DNA of 64,000 nucleotides, from the NCBI GenBank assembly GCA_026014585.1, contig JAOZIA010000022.1, positions 62,001-126,000 of the forward strand. The letters run 5' to 3'. The stretch's first letter is position 1. The number at the start of each line of letters is the position of its first letter. Both the position numbers and the translations under genes were made by a program. A model generated the notes under the pieces. It made no database searches. It saw only the letters and a list, made by a program, of their open reading frames with translations, and had not been told where the DNA came from. This stretch comes from Candidatus Bathyarchaeota archaeon (lineage in GTDB: Archaea; Thermoproteota; Bathyarchaeia; Bathyarchaeales; Bathycorpusculaceae). Shown here in pieces: positions 25,588 through 34,085 of this stretch.

Positions 25588-25664
25588 TGGCGCCGCCGAA
25601 AGGACTCGAACCTTTGACCTACTGATTAACAGTCAGTTGCACTACCTGGCTGTGCAACGGCGGC
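25588..25664 (-). tRNA. tRNA-Asn (anticodon GTT), CCA encoded
   Basis: On the minus strand the acceptor arms are GCCGCCG and CGGCGGC, then discriminator G and CCA (25588-25590). The anticodon stem ACTGA/TCAGT holds the loop CTGTTAA with anticodon GTT. The T-arm reads AAAGGTTCGAGTCCTTT. No intron is seen. The 3' half faces the recombinase gene and is the probable attachment site; I found no second copy of it in this window, so the other end of the element lies elsewhere or is lost. Confidence 0.95.
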
Positions 25665-25732
25665 AAACACAATGGTCACTCCTCTTTGATTTCCACAAGA
25701 CTATTTAAGTTTAGTCTTTGAGAAAATGCAGA

Positions 25733-27196
25733 TTACTCTATCTGTCTTACTTTGTGTTTTGCGATTGCTGCGAATCCCTTGTAAAAATCCCGCATTATAC
25801 GCGTGTACCATTTGCCCTTAAATGTCCAGTCAATAAGGTTGTCTACCCAATGAAAATCGTGTTCGGCACATTTGATTAGTAATTCGCGGTGAAGCTTGTT
25901 TAGTTTTGTGTCAGTGAACCAGTTTTCACTTGTCAACTTGCCCAGTGGAACAAAAAACAGTGGTACAATAAGGCTGCGCATATCTTTTAAGTCATCAACT
26001 AAATCCATCGTTTTTAACACATCCTCCTCTTGTTCCTCTGGCAACCCAACAATAAGTGTGCACGCAGGAACCAGTCTGTTGTCGTGCATTAATCCCATGC
26101 CATCATAAACTACGTCATGCCAGTTTTCAGCTTTGAAGGGGTGTGCTTTGGCGGGCATAATTTTTTTTGCAACCTCAGCGGAGCCTGTTTCGATGCCTAT
26201 TTCGGCGCCCCACCATGCTTGTTTTGATAGGATTTGTTCTGATATTTTGGCAAAAAGTTTAGGGTTAGATGCTACTGCGGCTAGTGAGCAGTGGCTCCAT
26301 GCTATGCTGTCAATTCTTTTCATTACTGTTTCATGTAATTGTAAAAGTTTTTCTTCATTGGGAATTGTGTTGTTTGAGCCGTAAAGCATTACGTCTTCAG
26401 CGTGGAGGCATGCTCCAGTGATTTTGCCTGACTCAAGGTTAACTGTTAGTTCACGCTGAATTTTTTCTAAGGGGTACCATCTAAGTGGTCTAAGAGTTAC
26501 ATTACAGAATCGACATCCTCTGCAGCATCCTCGTCCAATTTCAAGCAACCCATTAATTGATGGTCCACAAATGTCGGGAATTTCGTCCAAGTTTGGTGCG
26601 TCATCAACATCAATCTCGTAATGTTGGGGTAACTCTTGTCCATCTATTGCTGACTTGAAAAGGTTGCCTATAACCCGTTCAGATTCGCCTTCGACAACAC
26701 AGTCTATTCCTAAATCTTTGATTGATTTTTTTCTGTAATTAAATTGCCATGCTCCTGGTCCACCAACGATTATTTTTGCTCCATTTTCTTTTGCTTTTTT
26801 TATTATTGGGTCTACCATTAATGCTTGGAAGTGTTTGGCTAGGTATGGTTGCTTTTTGAAGATGGCGGATAGTGTTGTGGATGCTGGACCTAAACCAAAA
26901 GGGTCCATTACCTGTATGCCTATCACTTTTGTTTCTTTCAAGTGTTCTTTTAGGTGGTTTGGGCTGACAATTGTTACGTTGAAGCCATCTTTTCTTAGTT
27001 GGGCTTCCATTTTTCTTAATCCGTATGGAGCCGTCTCTGGGCTTCCTTTTTGGCTTTTCATAGGTGGAAAGAAGAGGTAGCTAAAGAGCCATTCGGGAAT
27101 AAAGTTGGGTGGAGCACAAGTTCCAAATCCTAGAAACTCGTTGTTGTGGTAATTACTCATTAATGTCTTGTCAGCGGTTAAAATTACCTCGGACAT
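25733..27196 (-). CDS. B12-binding-domain radical SAM protein
   Basis: The 487-residue protein has an N-terminal cobalamin-binding-like Rossmann part (residues ~70-190, with IIVGGPGAWQFNYR and CVVEGESE) and a radical SAM domain with CCRGCRFCN (Cx3Cx2C, about residues 223-231) that binds a 4Fe-4S cluster. Later motifs include AEIGIETGSAEVAKK and LIVGLPEEQEEDV. This family alters lipids, tetrapyrroles, sugars or RNA; the substrate here cannot be told. It stands alone, with AGGTGAAAAA before the ATG. It lies on the other side of tRNA-Asn from the integrated region. Confidence 0.85.
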   Translation of the reverse strand: MSEVILTADKTLMSNYHNNEFLGFGTCAPPNFIPEWLFSYLFFPPMKSQKGSPETAPYGLRKMEAQLRKDGFNVTIVSPNHLKEHLKETKVIGIQVMDPFGLGPASTTLSAIFKKQPYLAKHFQALMVDPIIKKAKENGAKIIVGGPGAWQFNYRKKSIKDLGIDCVVEGESERVIGNLFKSAIDGQELPQHYEIDVDDAPNLDEIPDICGPSINGLLEIGRGCCRGCRFCNVTLRPLRWYPLEKIQRELTVNLESGKITGACLHAEDVMLYGSNNTIPNEEKLLQLHETVMKRIDSIAWSHCSLAAVASNPKLFAKISEQILSKQAWWGAEIGIETGSAEVAKKIMPAKAHPFKAENWHDVVYDGMGLMHDNRLVPACTLIVGLPEEQEEDVLKTMDLVDDLKDMRSLIVPLFFVPLGKLTSENWFTDTKLNKLHRELLIKCAEHDFHWVDNLIDWTFKGKWYTRIMRDFYKGFAAIAKHKVRQIE

Positions 27197-27446
27197 TTTT
27201 TCACCTACTTTTAGATAATTTTAGAAGTAATGTATTGATTTGGATGCAGGATGGATATAACTTTTATTGTTTTGTGGGTTAGTGTTAACTTAAATTGTGT
27301 GCATACTTTTTATTTATTTAGTAATACTGCATGGAATATTTTTTATGATACATCCCATAAAGATGTTATTTACTAGAAAAATGTATATGAAGGTAAACGG
27401 CATTTTAGTTTGAAAACTACTTCCTAAGAGAAGGGACGTATCTAAT

Positions 27447-28010
27447 TTGAAAAGCATGATTGAATTTAGATGGCACGGTAGAGGCGGACAAGGTGCATGG
27501 ACAGCCAGCGAATTGTTAGCTCGAACAGCCTTAAGTGAAGGAAAATACATCCAGTCTTTCCCCGAGTTTGGTCCCGAAAGAATGGGTGCACCAGTAACCG
27601 CTTTTACCCGAATTAGCACAGAACCCATCAGGTTGCATTGTGCAGTTTATGATCCAGATATAGTAGTGGTTTTAGATAATACACTTCTAAAAACGGTGCC
27701 TGTAACTGCTGGATTAAACCGTGATGATGACGTATTGATAATCAACTCAACCGAGGAACCATCCGCACTAAAAGAAAATCTGCGTGTAGTAACAGGTAAG
27801 ATTTGGACAGTTCCTGCAACAGAGATTGCCCTAAAAATCCTTGGTGCGCCAATCACTAATACGGCGCTTTTGGGTGCTGTTGCAAAAGCAACAAACATTG
27901 TTAGTTTAGAGGGTATTCAGCAAACTCTTAAGGGGCGGTTCCGCGCTGATTTAGCGGAGAAAAACTTTGCGGTTGTCAAACAAGCGTATGAGGAGGCAAA
28001 ATCAGAGTGA
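27447..28010 (+). CDS. porG: Pyruvate/2-oxoacid:ferredoxin oxidoreductase, gamma subunit
   Basis: The 187-residue protein has the family start MIEFRWHGRGGQGAWTASEL and later FGPERMGAPVTAF and a central Rossmann-like core. The TTG at 27447 follows GAAGGGA, but the ATG at 27456 gives the N-terminus usual for PorG; either could be used. It opens the porGDAB operon and overlaps porD by four bases (GTGA). The complex oxidatively decarboxylates a 2-oxoacid to acyl-CoA with reduced ferredoxin, in the cytoplasm. Confidence 0.92.
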   Translation: MKSMIEFRWHGRGGQGAWTASELLARTALSEGKYIQSFPEFGPERMGAPVTAFTRISTEPIRLHCAVYDPDIVVVLDNTLLKTVPVTAGLNRDDDVLIINSTEEPSALKENLRVVTGKIWTVPATEIALKILGAPITNTALLGAVAKATNIVSLEGIQQTLKGRFRADLAEKNFAVVKQAYEEAKSE

Positions 28011-28297
28011 GTAAAGAGAAAACTTGGGAAGAAATCTCCATAGCAGGTGTCTGCCCTAAATCCAGCGTTGCCTTTATGACTGGTGACTGGAAAACTTTCA
28101 TGCCAATACGGGACTTAGAAAAATGCACAACATGCTTAACTTGTGTAATGTTTTGTCCGGAGGGTGCTATTCGTTGGCGTCCTGAAATGGGAAAAATCGA
28201 TTTTGATCTCACCTTCTGCAAAGGTTGCGGAATATGTGCTAACGAATGCCCAACCAAAGCAATAACCATGAAACTAGAAGAACAAGAGGAGGAGTAA
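28007..28297 (+). CDS. porD: 2-oxoacid:ferredoxin oxidoreductase, delta (ferredoxin) subunit
   Basis: The 96-residue protein carries two 4Fe-4S motifs: CTTCLTCVMFCP and CKGCGICANECP. It passes electrons from the catalytic subunits to external ferredoxin. The GTG start overlaps the porG stop. Length and motifs are normal for PorD. Confidence 0.93.
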   Translation: MSKEKTWEEISIAGVCPKSSVAFMTGDWKTFMPIRDLEKCTTCLTCVMFCPEGAIRWRPEMGKIDFDLTFCKGCGICANECPTKAITMKLEEQEEE

Positions 28298-28303
28298 GAT
28301 AGC

Positions 28304-29536
28304 GTGCAAAAGTCAAACAAACAAGAAACTATGGCAATGAACGGCGACGAAGCAGTTGCCTACGCTGTTAAACAATGTGATGTTGATGTTGTGGCAGCTT
28401 ACCCAATCACTCCGCAAACAATCATTGTGGAAAAATTCAGCGAATACGTTGCAAACGGGCAAGTGCAAACACAGTTCGTCTGCACAGAATCCGAACACAG
28501 TGCAATGACTGCTAGCCTTGCAGCATCCGTTACTGGTGCACGAGCTTTCACCGCTAGTGCATCGGCAGGGTTAGCATTGATGCATGAAATGCTGTTTGTG
28601 ACTTCAGGCTCTCGTGCTCCTGTGGTTATGGCAATCGCAAACCGTGCACTTTCTTCACCGTTAAACATTCATGGAGACCACTCAGACACCATGGCGGCAC
28701 GAGACAGCGGTTGGGTTCAAATGTATGTTGAAAATGCGCAGGAAGCATACGATTCCATTATTCAAGCATTTAGAATTGCCGAAGACCCTGATGTTTCATT
28801 GCCCGTACTCGTTGGTTTAGACGGTTTTACCTTGAGCCATTCGCTTGAAAACGTCGATGCACTCTCAGATGAAACCGTAAAGCAGTTTGTCGGTGAAAGG
28901 CAACTGCCGATTGTTTTAACACATGAAGGCAAAAAAGCACCATTCAAACTTGACCCCGATAACCCAATGACTATGGGTCCAGTAGCTTTCCAAAACTACT
29001 ACTTCGAGTTCAAACGTCAACAAGAGGAAGGCATGAATAATGCCCTCAAAAAAATCCAAGAAATCAACAAAGAATATGTCTCAATCAGCGGAAGAAGTTA
29101 CGGCAACGGACTCATCGATGCTTACAAACTTGACGACGCAGAAATCATTGTAATTTGTGTTGGCTCCACTTCTGGAACAATGAAAATAATCGTTGATGAA
29201 TTACGTCAAGAAGGTATCAAAGCTGGGCTGCTACGTTTACGTACGTTTAGGCCACTGCCAGTTGAAGAGCTTAAAAATGCTTTAAAGAATGCTAAAGCCG
29301 TTGCTGTCATGGATAAAAGCATGAGTTTTGGCGGTTTCGGAGGAGCAGTTTTTCATGAAGTGCGTCATAGTCTCTACGACGAAAAACAGCGTCCACCAAT
29401 CATAAACTACATTTACGGTTTAGGCGGTAGAGACAGCAGTCCACGTGAACTGCGAAAGATTTTCGAGGAACTTTTGAGGATAAGCAGGACTGGGCGTGTT
29501 AACCGCCAAGTTAACTATTTAGGATTAAGGGAGTAA
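28304..29536 (+). CDS. porA: Pyruvate:ferredoxin oxidoreductase, alpha subunit
   Basis: This 410-residue subunit has the typical N-terminus with AAYPITPQT, the conserved TESEHSAM segment and SSPLNIHGDHSDTMAARDSG, which matches pyruvate-type rather than 2-oxoglutarate-type enzymes. The C-terminal transketolase-like domain contains DKSMSFGGFGGAVFHEV. The GTG start has GGAGGAG nearby. Pyruvate as substrate is inferred from sequence resemblance; 2-oxoisovalerate cannot be excluded. Confidence 0.92.
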   Translation: MQKSNKQETMAMNGDEAVAYAVKQCDVDVVAAYPITPQTIIVEKFSEYVANGQVQTQFVCTESEHSAMTASLAASVTGARAFTASASAGLALMHEMLFVTSGSRAPVVMAIANRALSSPLNIHGDHSDTMAARDSGWVQMYVENAQEAYDSIIQAFRIAEDPDVSLPVLVGLDGFTLSHSLENVDALSDETVKQFVGERQLPIVLTHEGKKAPFKLDPDNPMTMGPVAFQNYYFEFKRQQEEGMNNALKKIQEINKEYVSISGRSYGNGLIDAYKLDDAEIIVICVGSTSGTMKIIVDELRQEGIKAGLLRLRTFRPLPVEELKNALKNAKAVAVMDKSMSFGGFGGAVFHEVRHSLYDEKQRPPIINYIYGLGGRDSSPRELRKIFEELLRISRTGRVNRQVNYLGLRE

Positions 29537-29549
29537 GGAGTCGAAAAAA

Positions 29550-30509
29550 TTGACTACACAAGAATGGAAATTCACCGCCAAAGACATTGCATTAAAACCC
29601 GATTTATTCCTTTCAGGTCACAGAGCATGTGCAGGTTGCGGACCAGCCGCGGTGCTACGCCTGATAATGAAGGCTACAAGAGGACCCACAATAGTTACTC
29701 AAGCAACCGGTTGCATGGAAGTTGTCTCATCAATTTATCCCTACACATCATGGGCTACTCCATGGTTGCATACTGCCTTTGAGAATGCTGCTGCGAACGC
29801 TTCAGGTATTGACGCTGCACTTAAAGTCTTAAAGACGAAAGGTAAACTCAAGCAGGAACACATTGATATCATAGCATTTGCCGGTGATGGTGGTACTTAC
29901 GACATTGGCTTGCAGGCTCTCTCTGGCGCTGTTGAACGTGGTCATGACTTCCTTTTTGTTCTCTACGATAATGAAGGATATATGAACACGGGTATTCAGA
30001 GGAGCGGCGGAACACCCACAGGCGCAGCTACAACTACAACCCCTGCAGGTTCAGTAATTCCCGGGAAGCCTGAACGTAAAAAGCCAATCACCGAGATCAT
30101 GCTTGCCCATGATATGCCCTATGTTGCAACAGCATCACCTTACTACTGGAAGGACCTCCTAACTAAGGTACGTAAAGGCTTAGAGGTTGAAGGACCTGCT
30201 TTTCTGCATGTGTTTGCTCCTTGTCCCAGAGGCTGGAGAAGTAACCCTGCAAAAACAATGGAATACACCAAACTCGCAGTTGAGTCTTGTGTGTTCCCTA
30301 TATGGGAAGCAGTAGATGGGAAACGTGTATTATCAGTGCCAAGTAAAGTGATTGCTTTGGCACCGCAAAAGAAAAAGCCTATCACAGCTTATCTTGAGGG
30401 ACAAGGCAGATTCAAGCACCTGTTTACTTCCAAAAACAGGCATATCGTTGATGAACTTCAACACTATACTGATGAGCGTTGGAGTCAACTTTTAAAGAAA
30501 TGCGAGTAA
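29550..30509 (+). CDS. porB: Pyruvate:ferredoxin oxidoreductase, beta subunit (TPP-binding)
   Basis: The 319-residue protein has HRACAGCGPAAVLRLIMKAT with cluster-ligand Cys residues, ATGCMEVVSS, and the TPP/Mg motif AFAGDGGTYDIGLQALSGAV with YDNEGYMNTGIQRSGGTPTG. The TTG start follows AAGGAG. It is the last gene of porGDAB. This complex links acetyl-CoA and pyruvate and would support anaerobic peptide or sugar use or acetogenic metabolism. Confidence 0.93.
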   Translation: MTTQEWKFTAKDIALKPDLFLSGHRACAGCGPAAVLRLIMKATRGPTIVTQATGCMEVVSSIYPYTSWATPWLHTAFENAAANASGIDAALKVLKTKGKLKQEHIDIIAFAGDGGTYDIGLQALSGAVERGHDFLFVLYDNEGYMNTGIQRSGGTPTGAATTTTPAGSVIPGKPERKKPITEIMLAHDMPYVATASPYYWKDLLTKVRKGLEVEGPAFLHVFAPCPRGWRSNPAKTMEYTKLAVESCVFPIWEAVDGKRVLSVPSKVIALAPQKKKPITAYLEGQGRFKHLFTSKNRHIVDELQHYTDERWSQLLKKCE

Positions 30510-30594
30510 ACTCGCTTTTTCTTATTTTTTGTTTTTAGCACGTTTTTCCGAAAACTATTATTTATCATACATGTTTATTGTAGGTTTGATTGTT

Positions 30595-30981
30595 ATGTTT
30601 GAGAAAATTCGCATACTTGTAGGGGTTGATGGCTCTGTTCAGTCTAAAAAAGCTCTCAAGGAAGCTATATCCCTTGCTCAGCACTTTTCAGGATTTATTA
30701 ATGCCATAACCGTTTATGAGAAAGGTCAAGAAAAAAAGGCTCAAGCCATAATTGACGATGCCAGACACGTTTTGGATGGTGAAGGCGTAAAGTTTGATGT
30801 TTCCATGGTTGTTGGTTCTAACACAGCTAAAAGGTTGGAGAGTTACGCCAAAAAAGAGAACTTTGACTTGATTGTGGTTGGTAGCAGAGGTTTAGGCAGT
30901 AGAGTATCTATTTTGTTGGGCAGTGTTTCCAAGCAGGTTGTGGGCAATGCGTACTGCAATGTGCTGGTCGTAAAAAAGTGA
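30595..30981 (+). CDS. Universal stress protein (UspA family)
   Basis: From the ATG at 30595 the product has 128 residues and begins FEKIRILVGVDGS, the normal UspA start; a GTG- or TTG-type frame upstream adds only 22 residues without family character. The ATP-binding pattern VGSRGLGSRVSILLGSVSKQ (G-x2-G-x9-G-S) is present near the end. These alpha/beta proteins bind ATP or act as dimers in stress responses. A TATA-like stretch lies upstream, so it is probably transcribed on its own. Confidence 0.88.
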   Translation: MFEKIRILVGVDGSVQSKKALKEAISLAQHFSGFINAITVYEKGQEKKAQAIIDDARHVLDGEGVKFDVSMVVGSNTAKRLESYAKKENFDLIVVGSRGLGSRVSILLGSVSKQVVGNAYCNVLVVKK

Positions 30982-31082
30982 TTTTTAAAAACGAAAAATA
31001 CCTCTGATTTGCCCTTATTTTTCCATGTTTAACCACAAATGTTTTATTCTCTACCTTATAACCATGAAATGAGGAATTAACA

Positions 31083-31247
31083 ATGGCAAAGTGCCCCAGC
31101 TGTGGAAAAGAAGTAAAAAACGCCAAGAAAACTTGGAAAATGGCAGGTAAACCAGACAAAAAAGGAAAAAGAACTCAACTGACAATCGGACTCTACGAAT
31201 GCTGTGACAAAACATTCCGCCAAGTCCTAGACAAGAAAAAAATCTAA
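31083..31247 (+). CDS. Small zinc-ribbon-like basic protein
   Basis: This 54-residue protein begins MAKCPSCGKEVKNAKKTWKM and later has YECCDKTFRQVL, giving a CxxC and a CC pair that can bind zinc. It is very basic. GAGGAATTAACA precedes the ATG. A role in nucleic-acid binding or in translation is plausible but not shown. Confidence 0.75.
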   Translation: MAKCPSCGKEVKNAKKTWKMAGKPDKKGKRTQLTIGLYECCDKTFRQVLDKKKI

Positions 31248-31381
31248 GACTCTTTTTCCTTTATTTTTTTCCAAATTCTGTTGCTTTCACTATAGCCCTC
31301 TAAGATACCTGCAGGGTTACTGTGTTGTTTGTAGCTGAAAAGTTGGCAAATCAGTTATGGATAGTGTGAGATGAAGCAGTT

Positions 31382-32743
31382 TTAGCCTGCTGTGCCATAA
31401 CCGTTTACTGTTACTATCACGTTTGATTGGGCACGATTTGTTTGTGCATCGATTAGGATTGCCCAGATTACGTTTTCTGAAGGAATCAACGTGAGTATAT
31501 CATCATCACTTAGCCACTCTGACGTGTTTGTCGTGTAATGTTTGACGACATCGCCGACGTACACATTATCCACTGTTTCACAGCGGATTCGCACAGTGAC
31601 GGTTTCGCTACTGGAGAAACTGCCTTGAAGGTTGATTTTTAGTTCGAAATTGTAAATGTTAAGAGGATGCATGCTTATGGTTGTCGCATTGCCATATTGG
31701 CTGCCTACTCCAATGGTTACTTGCTGTGTTCCGATGTCAAAGTTGCTGCCTAAACCAGAAATCCAAATGTACGCAGGGTTAAATACGCGAGCTGTCCAGT
31801 TCCCAAGAAAACTCACTCCTGCCCCAATGGTAGGGGTTCCTTTACATGTGTCCCCGATGGATATGGCGTACGAGTTTGTTGGACCATTCGCAAAAGATTC
31901 GAACACTACACCAATTAGCAGTGTCTGGCTCATCGCACCGTTGACTTTGATTCCAACCTGATTGGTTTCTCCGTTTTCCCCGATCCATACACGGGCGTTC
32001 ATGATTTGGCTGTTGGAAAACTCGGCTTTTTCCTCCACATTGATAGCTATGGAATTGTCCATCATATTAAAGTAGCAACGGGATATTTCGGAGCTTTCGT
32101 ATGAGCCTGTGCCGTTGCCGATTGGTGTTCTGAATGCTATGCTTTCACCGTTGTTTATGAAGTGGCAGTCTTGGATTGTTGAAGCTTCACTCCATGTGTT
32201 GGTGTTAGCGAACTCTATGGCTGTTTGGCAGTCCAAAAAAAGCATGTCTGAGATGCTTGTTGCTAAAGAATTTTCCACACGGATAGTTGTGTTGGTTATT
32301 TTTAATCCTGAAATACTGTTGTACTTAGAAAACGTGTAATCATCACCGTGAATTACTATTTTGTAGCCATTACCGTTGATTTGAGCGTTATTGCCCACTA
32401 TTTTACTGTTTATCTTGTTGGTTACTAACACGTCACTGGTTAGTGTGTAGTTTCCTTTCTGCAGGCAAACAGTGTTTCCAGCAATAAGTGCGCGGTTTAT
32501 TGTGTCTGAAGCGTTAGTGGATGTGTAAACGATATTGTCTGTTGCCATATTTTTTAGTTTGTATGTGCCGTCGTTTGGGTATATTATGTAGTCAAAGTTA
32601 GAGTCGTTGGTTGCTCCCTGAAAAACATGGGCTTGCTGCAGAATGAAAATGGTGTTGAATACTGTCAATCCTAAGATAACCGCTAAAATCACGGCAAGCG
32701 TGCGAGTGGACAGGGTCACTTTGGAAGACAAGTTGTGCTTCAA
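31382..32743 (-). CDS. Secreted right-handed beta-helix (pectate-lyase-like) protein
   Basis: The 453-residue product has an N-terminal signal anchor (LAVILAVILGLTVFNTIFIL). Residues ~55-350 show the short repeating strands of a parallel beta-helix (SISGLKITNTTIRVENSLAT, STIQDCHFINNGESIAFRTP, SEISRCYFNMMDNSIAINVE), and a ~90-residue C-terminal beta domain follows. Such folds bind or cleave polysaccharides at the cell surface. Catalytic residues cannot be assigned. It stands alone between core genes on the other strand. Confidence 0.72.
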   Translation of the reverse strand: MKHNLSSKVTLSTRTLAVILAVILGLTVFNTIFILQQAHVFQGATNDSNFDYIIYPNDGTYKLKNMATDNIVYTSTNASDTINRALIAGNTVCLQKGNYTLTSDVLVTNKINSKIVGNNAQINGNGYKIVIHGDDYTFSKYNSISGLKITNTTIRVENSLATSISDMLFLDCQTAIEFANTNTWSEASTIQDCHFINNGESIAFRTPIGNGTGSYESSEISRCYFNMMDNSIAINVEEKAEFSNSQIMNARVWIGENGETNQVGIKVNGAMSQTLLIGVVFESFANGPTNSYAISIGDTCKGTPTIGAGVSFLGNWTARVFNPAYIWISGLGSNFDIGTQQVTIGVGSQYGNATTISMHPLNIYNFELKINLQGSFSSSETVTVRIRCETVDNVYVGDVVKHYTTNTSEWLSDDDILTLIPSENVIWAILIDAQTNRAQSNVIVTVNGYGTAG

Positions 32744-32931
32744 ACTCGGATTTTAGCTTACATTAGTTAACCATTGTTAATTAAATTTTATGATAACCCG
32801 CTTACGTAAACCTACTTAATTTACTTAAACACGCCTTTTATTCGGAATACGACTGAAAATATAAAACAGGAAAAACACAATAATATTTACTGGGGAACCT
32901 TAGGATTAATCTGAAGCATTCGATCAAACGT

Positions 32932-33330
32932 TTGCTATTTTTTCAAAATCAGGACATAATATACTGTAAACATTGTGGCTTACATTTTTCAAAAACTAAT
33001 GTTCCTCTCAGCGGCTGGACTGACTACTGTTACGGGCTACATCGTCATTGCCCTAAATGTAACGCCATAATAGAACATCACGTTAAACCCGCAATAGTGC
33101 AACCAAAAATTGACTATCATTTGTTTACTAAAAAAATAAATGACCCAGAGAAAAACTATGCATATTCCAGTGAGAACATCAAAAAAGTACAAGGTCGCCT
33201 AAAACGTCTACAGCTTCATTATCTGCGCGTGCGGCACGCCTTGGATATTAAGAACTGCTTCAGGGTGGACATATCCTTTTTTGATGGCGCACTCTACACA
33301 AGCTTGACCGACAAGATTTACAATCGTTGA
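32932..33330 (+). CDS. Zinc-ribbon protein, 3' end overlapping the DUF424 gene
   Basis: The 132-residue frame starts at TTG and has YCKHCGLHFS and HCPKCNAII, an apparent zinc ribbon in the first 50 residues. The rest has weaker coding character. Its last ~120 bases lie antisense to the DUF424 gene, which is unusual; the true product may be shorter or the frame may be partly decayed. No clear ribosome site is seen. Confidence 0.4.
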   Translation: MLFFQNQDIIYCKHCGLHFSKTNVPLSGWTDYCYGLHRHCPKCNAIIEHHVKPAIVQPKIDYHLFTKKINDPEKNYAYSSENIKKVQGRLKRLQLHYLRVRHALDIKNCFRVDISFFDGALYTSLTDKIYNR

Positions 33331-33504
33331 GTTTTCAATCATCGCCACTGCTTCCTCAACGCTGGCTTTTCCGCCGTTGTAGAATTCGCCTTTTATTTTG
33401 AAGGTGATTTTTCCTTCCTGCAAAGTTTTTCCGAGTAAATCGCAATCACAGATGGCTAAAACTACGTGTCCTTGATTTTTTTGCAGTTTAACGTAGACAT
33501 CCAT
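33208..33504 (-). CDS. DUF424 family archaeal protein
   Basis: The 98-residue protein matches the small archaeal DUF424 family: HVVLAICDCDLLGKTLQEGK, FKIKGEFYNG and TIVNLVGQACVECAIKKGYV with Cys residues. It is next to aIF2-beta and is likely in the same transcription unit, 12 bases after it. Family members accompany translation genes and are suspected of a role in translation; the biochemical function is not known. Confidence 0.85.
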   Translation of the reverse strand: MDVYVKLQKNQGHVVLAICDCDLLGKTLQEGKITFKIKGEFYNGGKASVEEAVAMIENSTIVNLVGQACVECAIKKGYVHPEAVLNIQGVPHAQIMKL

Positions 33505-33516
33505 CCTTTTTCTCTC

Positions 33517-33927
33517 TTAGAGTTGTTTTATTGCTGATTTTGCTCCGCAAGCGTTGCAGACAAGGAATGTTAAACGTTTTTCTTTGAGGATTCTTGTATC
33601 TGGACGTTTGCATACAGGACAGACAACAAAACCTTCCATGTATCTTTGTAGAAGTCGTTCAAAGCTGTCACTTCTAAATTTTCCTTGGAAAATGGCTCTT
33701 GATTCATGGAATGTTGCTGCTGTTGCCATTTCACGGGTTAGGAATTTTAGAATATGCTGTGGGTCACGGTCTAGCGTGTCTGCTACGTCTTTAAAGTTTG
33801 AAATTATTGTACGCATTCCTACAGTGCTTACGTAAAGCCTGGGAAGTTCTATTCTTTCTTTTTTGGCGGATACCTCAGGCATTTCTTGACATGCCCGCTT
33901 TAGCAGTTCATTATAATTATAGTCCAT
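33517..33927 (-). CDS. eif2b: Translation initiation factor 2, beta subunit
   Basis: The product (136 residues from the ATG at 33927) has the aIF2-beta layout: N-terminal helix, alpha-beta domain (RTIISNFKDVADTLDRDPQH, ILKFLTREMATAATF, GKFRSDSFERLLQRYM) and a C-terminal zinc ribbon (VCPVCKRPDTRI, LVCNACGAKS). I chose the ATG because GGATGAG precedes it; an in-frame TTG lies 18 bases upstream. It is a part of the heterotrimer that brings Met-tRNAi to the small ribosomal subunit. Confidence 0.93.
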   Translation of the reverse strand: MDYNYNELLKRACQEMPEVSAKKERIELPRLYVSTVGMRTIISNFKDVADTLDRDPQHILKFLTREMATAATFHESRAIFQGKFRSDSFERLLQRYMEGFVVCPVCKRPDTRILKEKRLTFLVCNACGAKSAIKQL

Positions 33928-34085
33928 AATGCACGTCTCATCCAATTCATGGTATCAAGATATATTTAAAACTTATAATAGGATGAAAACGTATTGTCAT
34001 GGTAAAATAAGCATCTTAAGACTCAAAAAATATTAATTCGAAAGCCAACTGGCTACTTAACAAAAAGCGGCAGGAAGTCCAAGTC

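Noticed and set aside
1-25588. Complete provirus from terminase to integrase
   Set aside because: No capsid, portal, tail or replication genes lie between, and much of the interval is a secretome island. The two ends may belong to different events.
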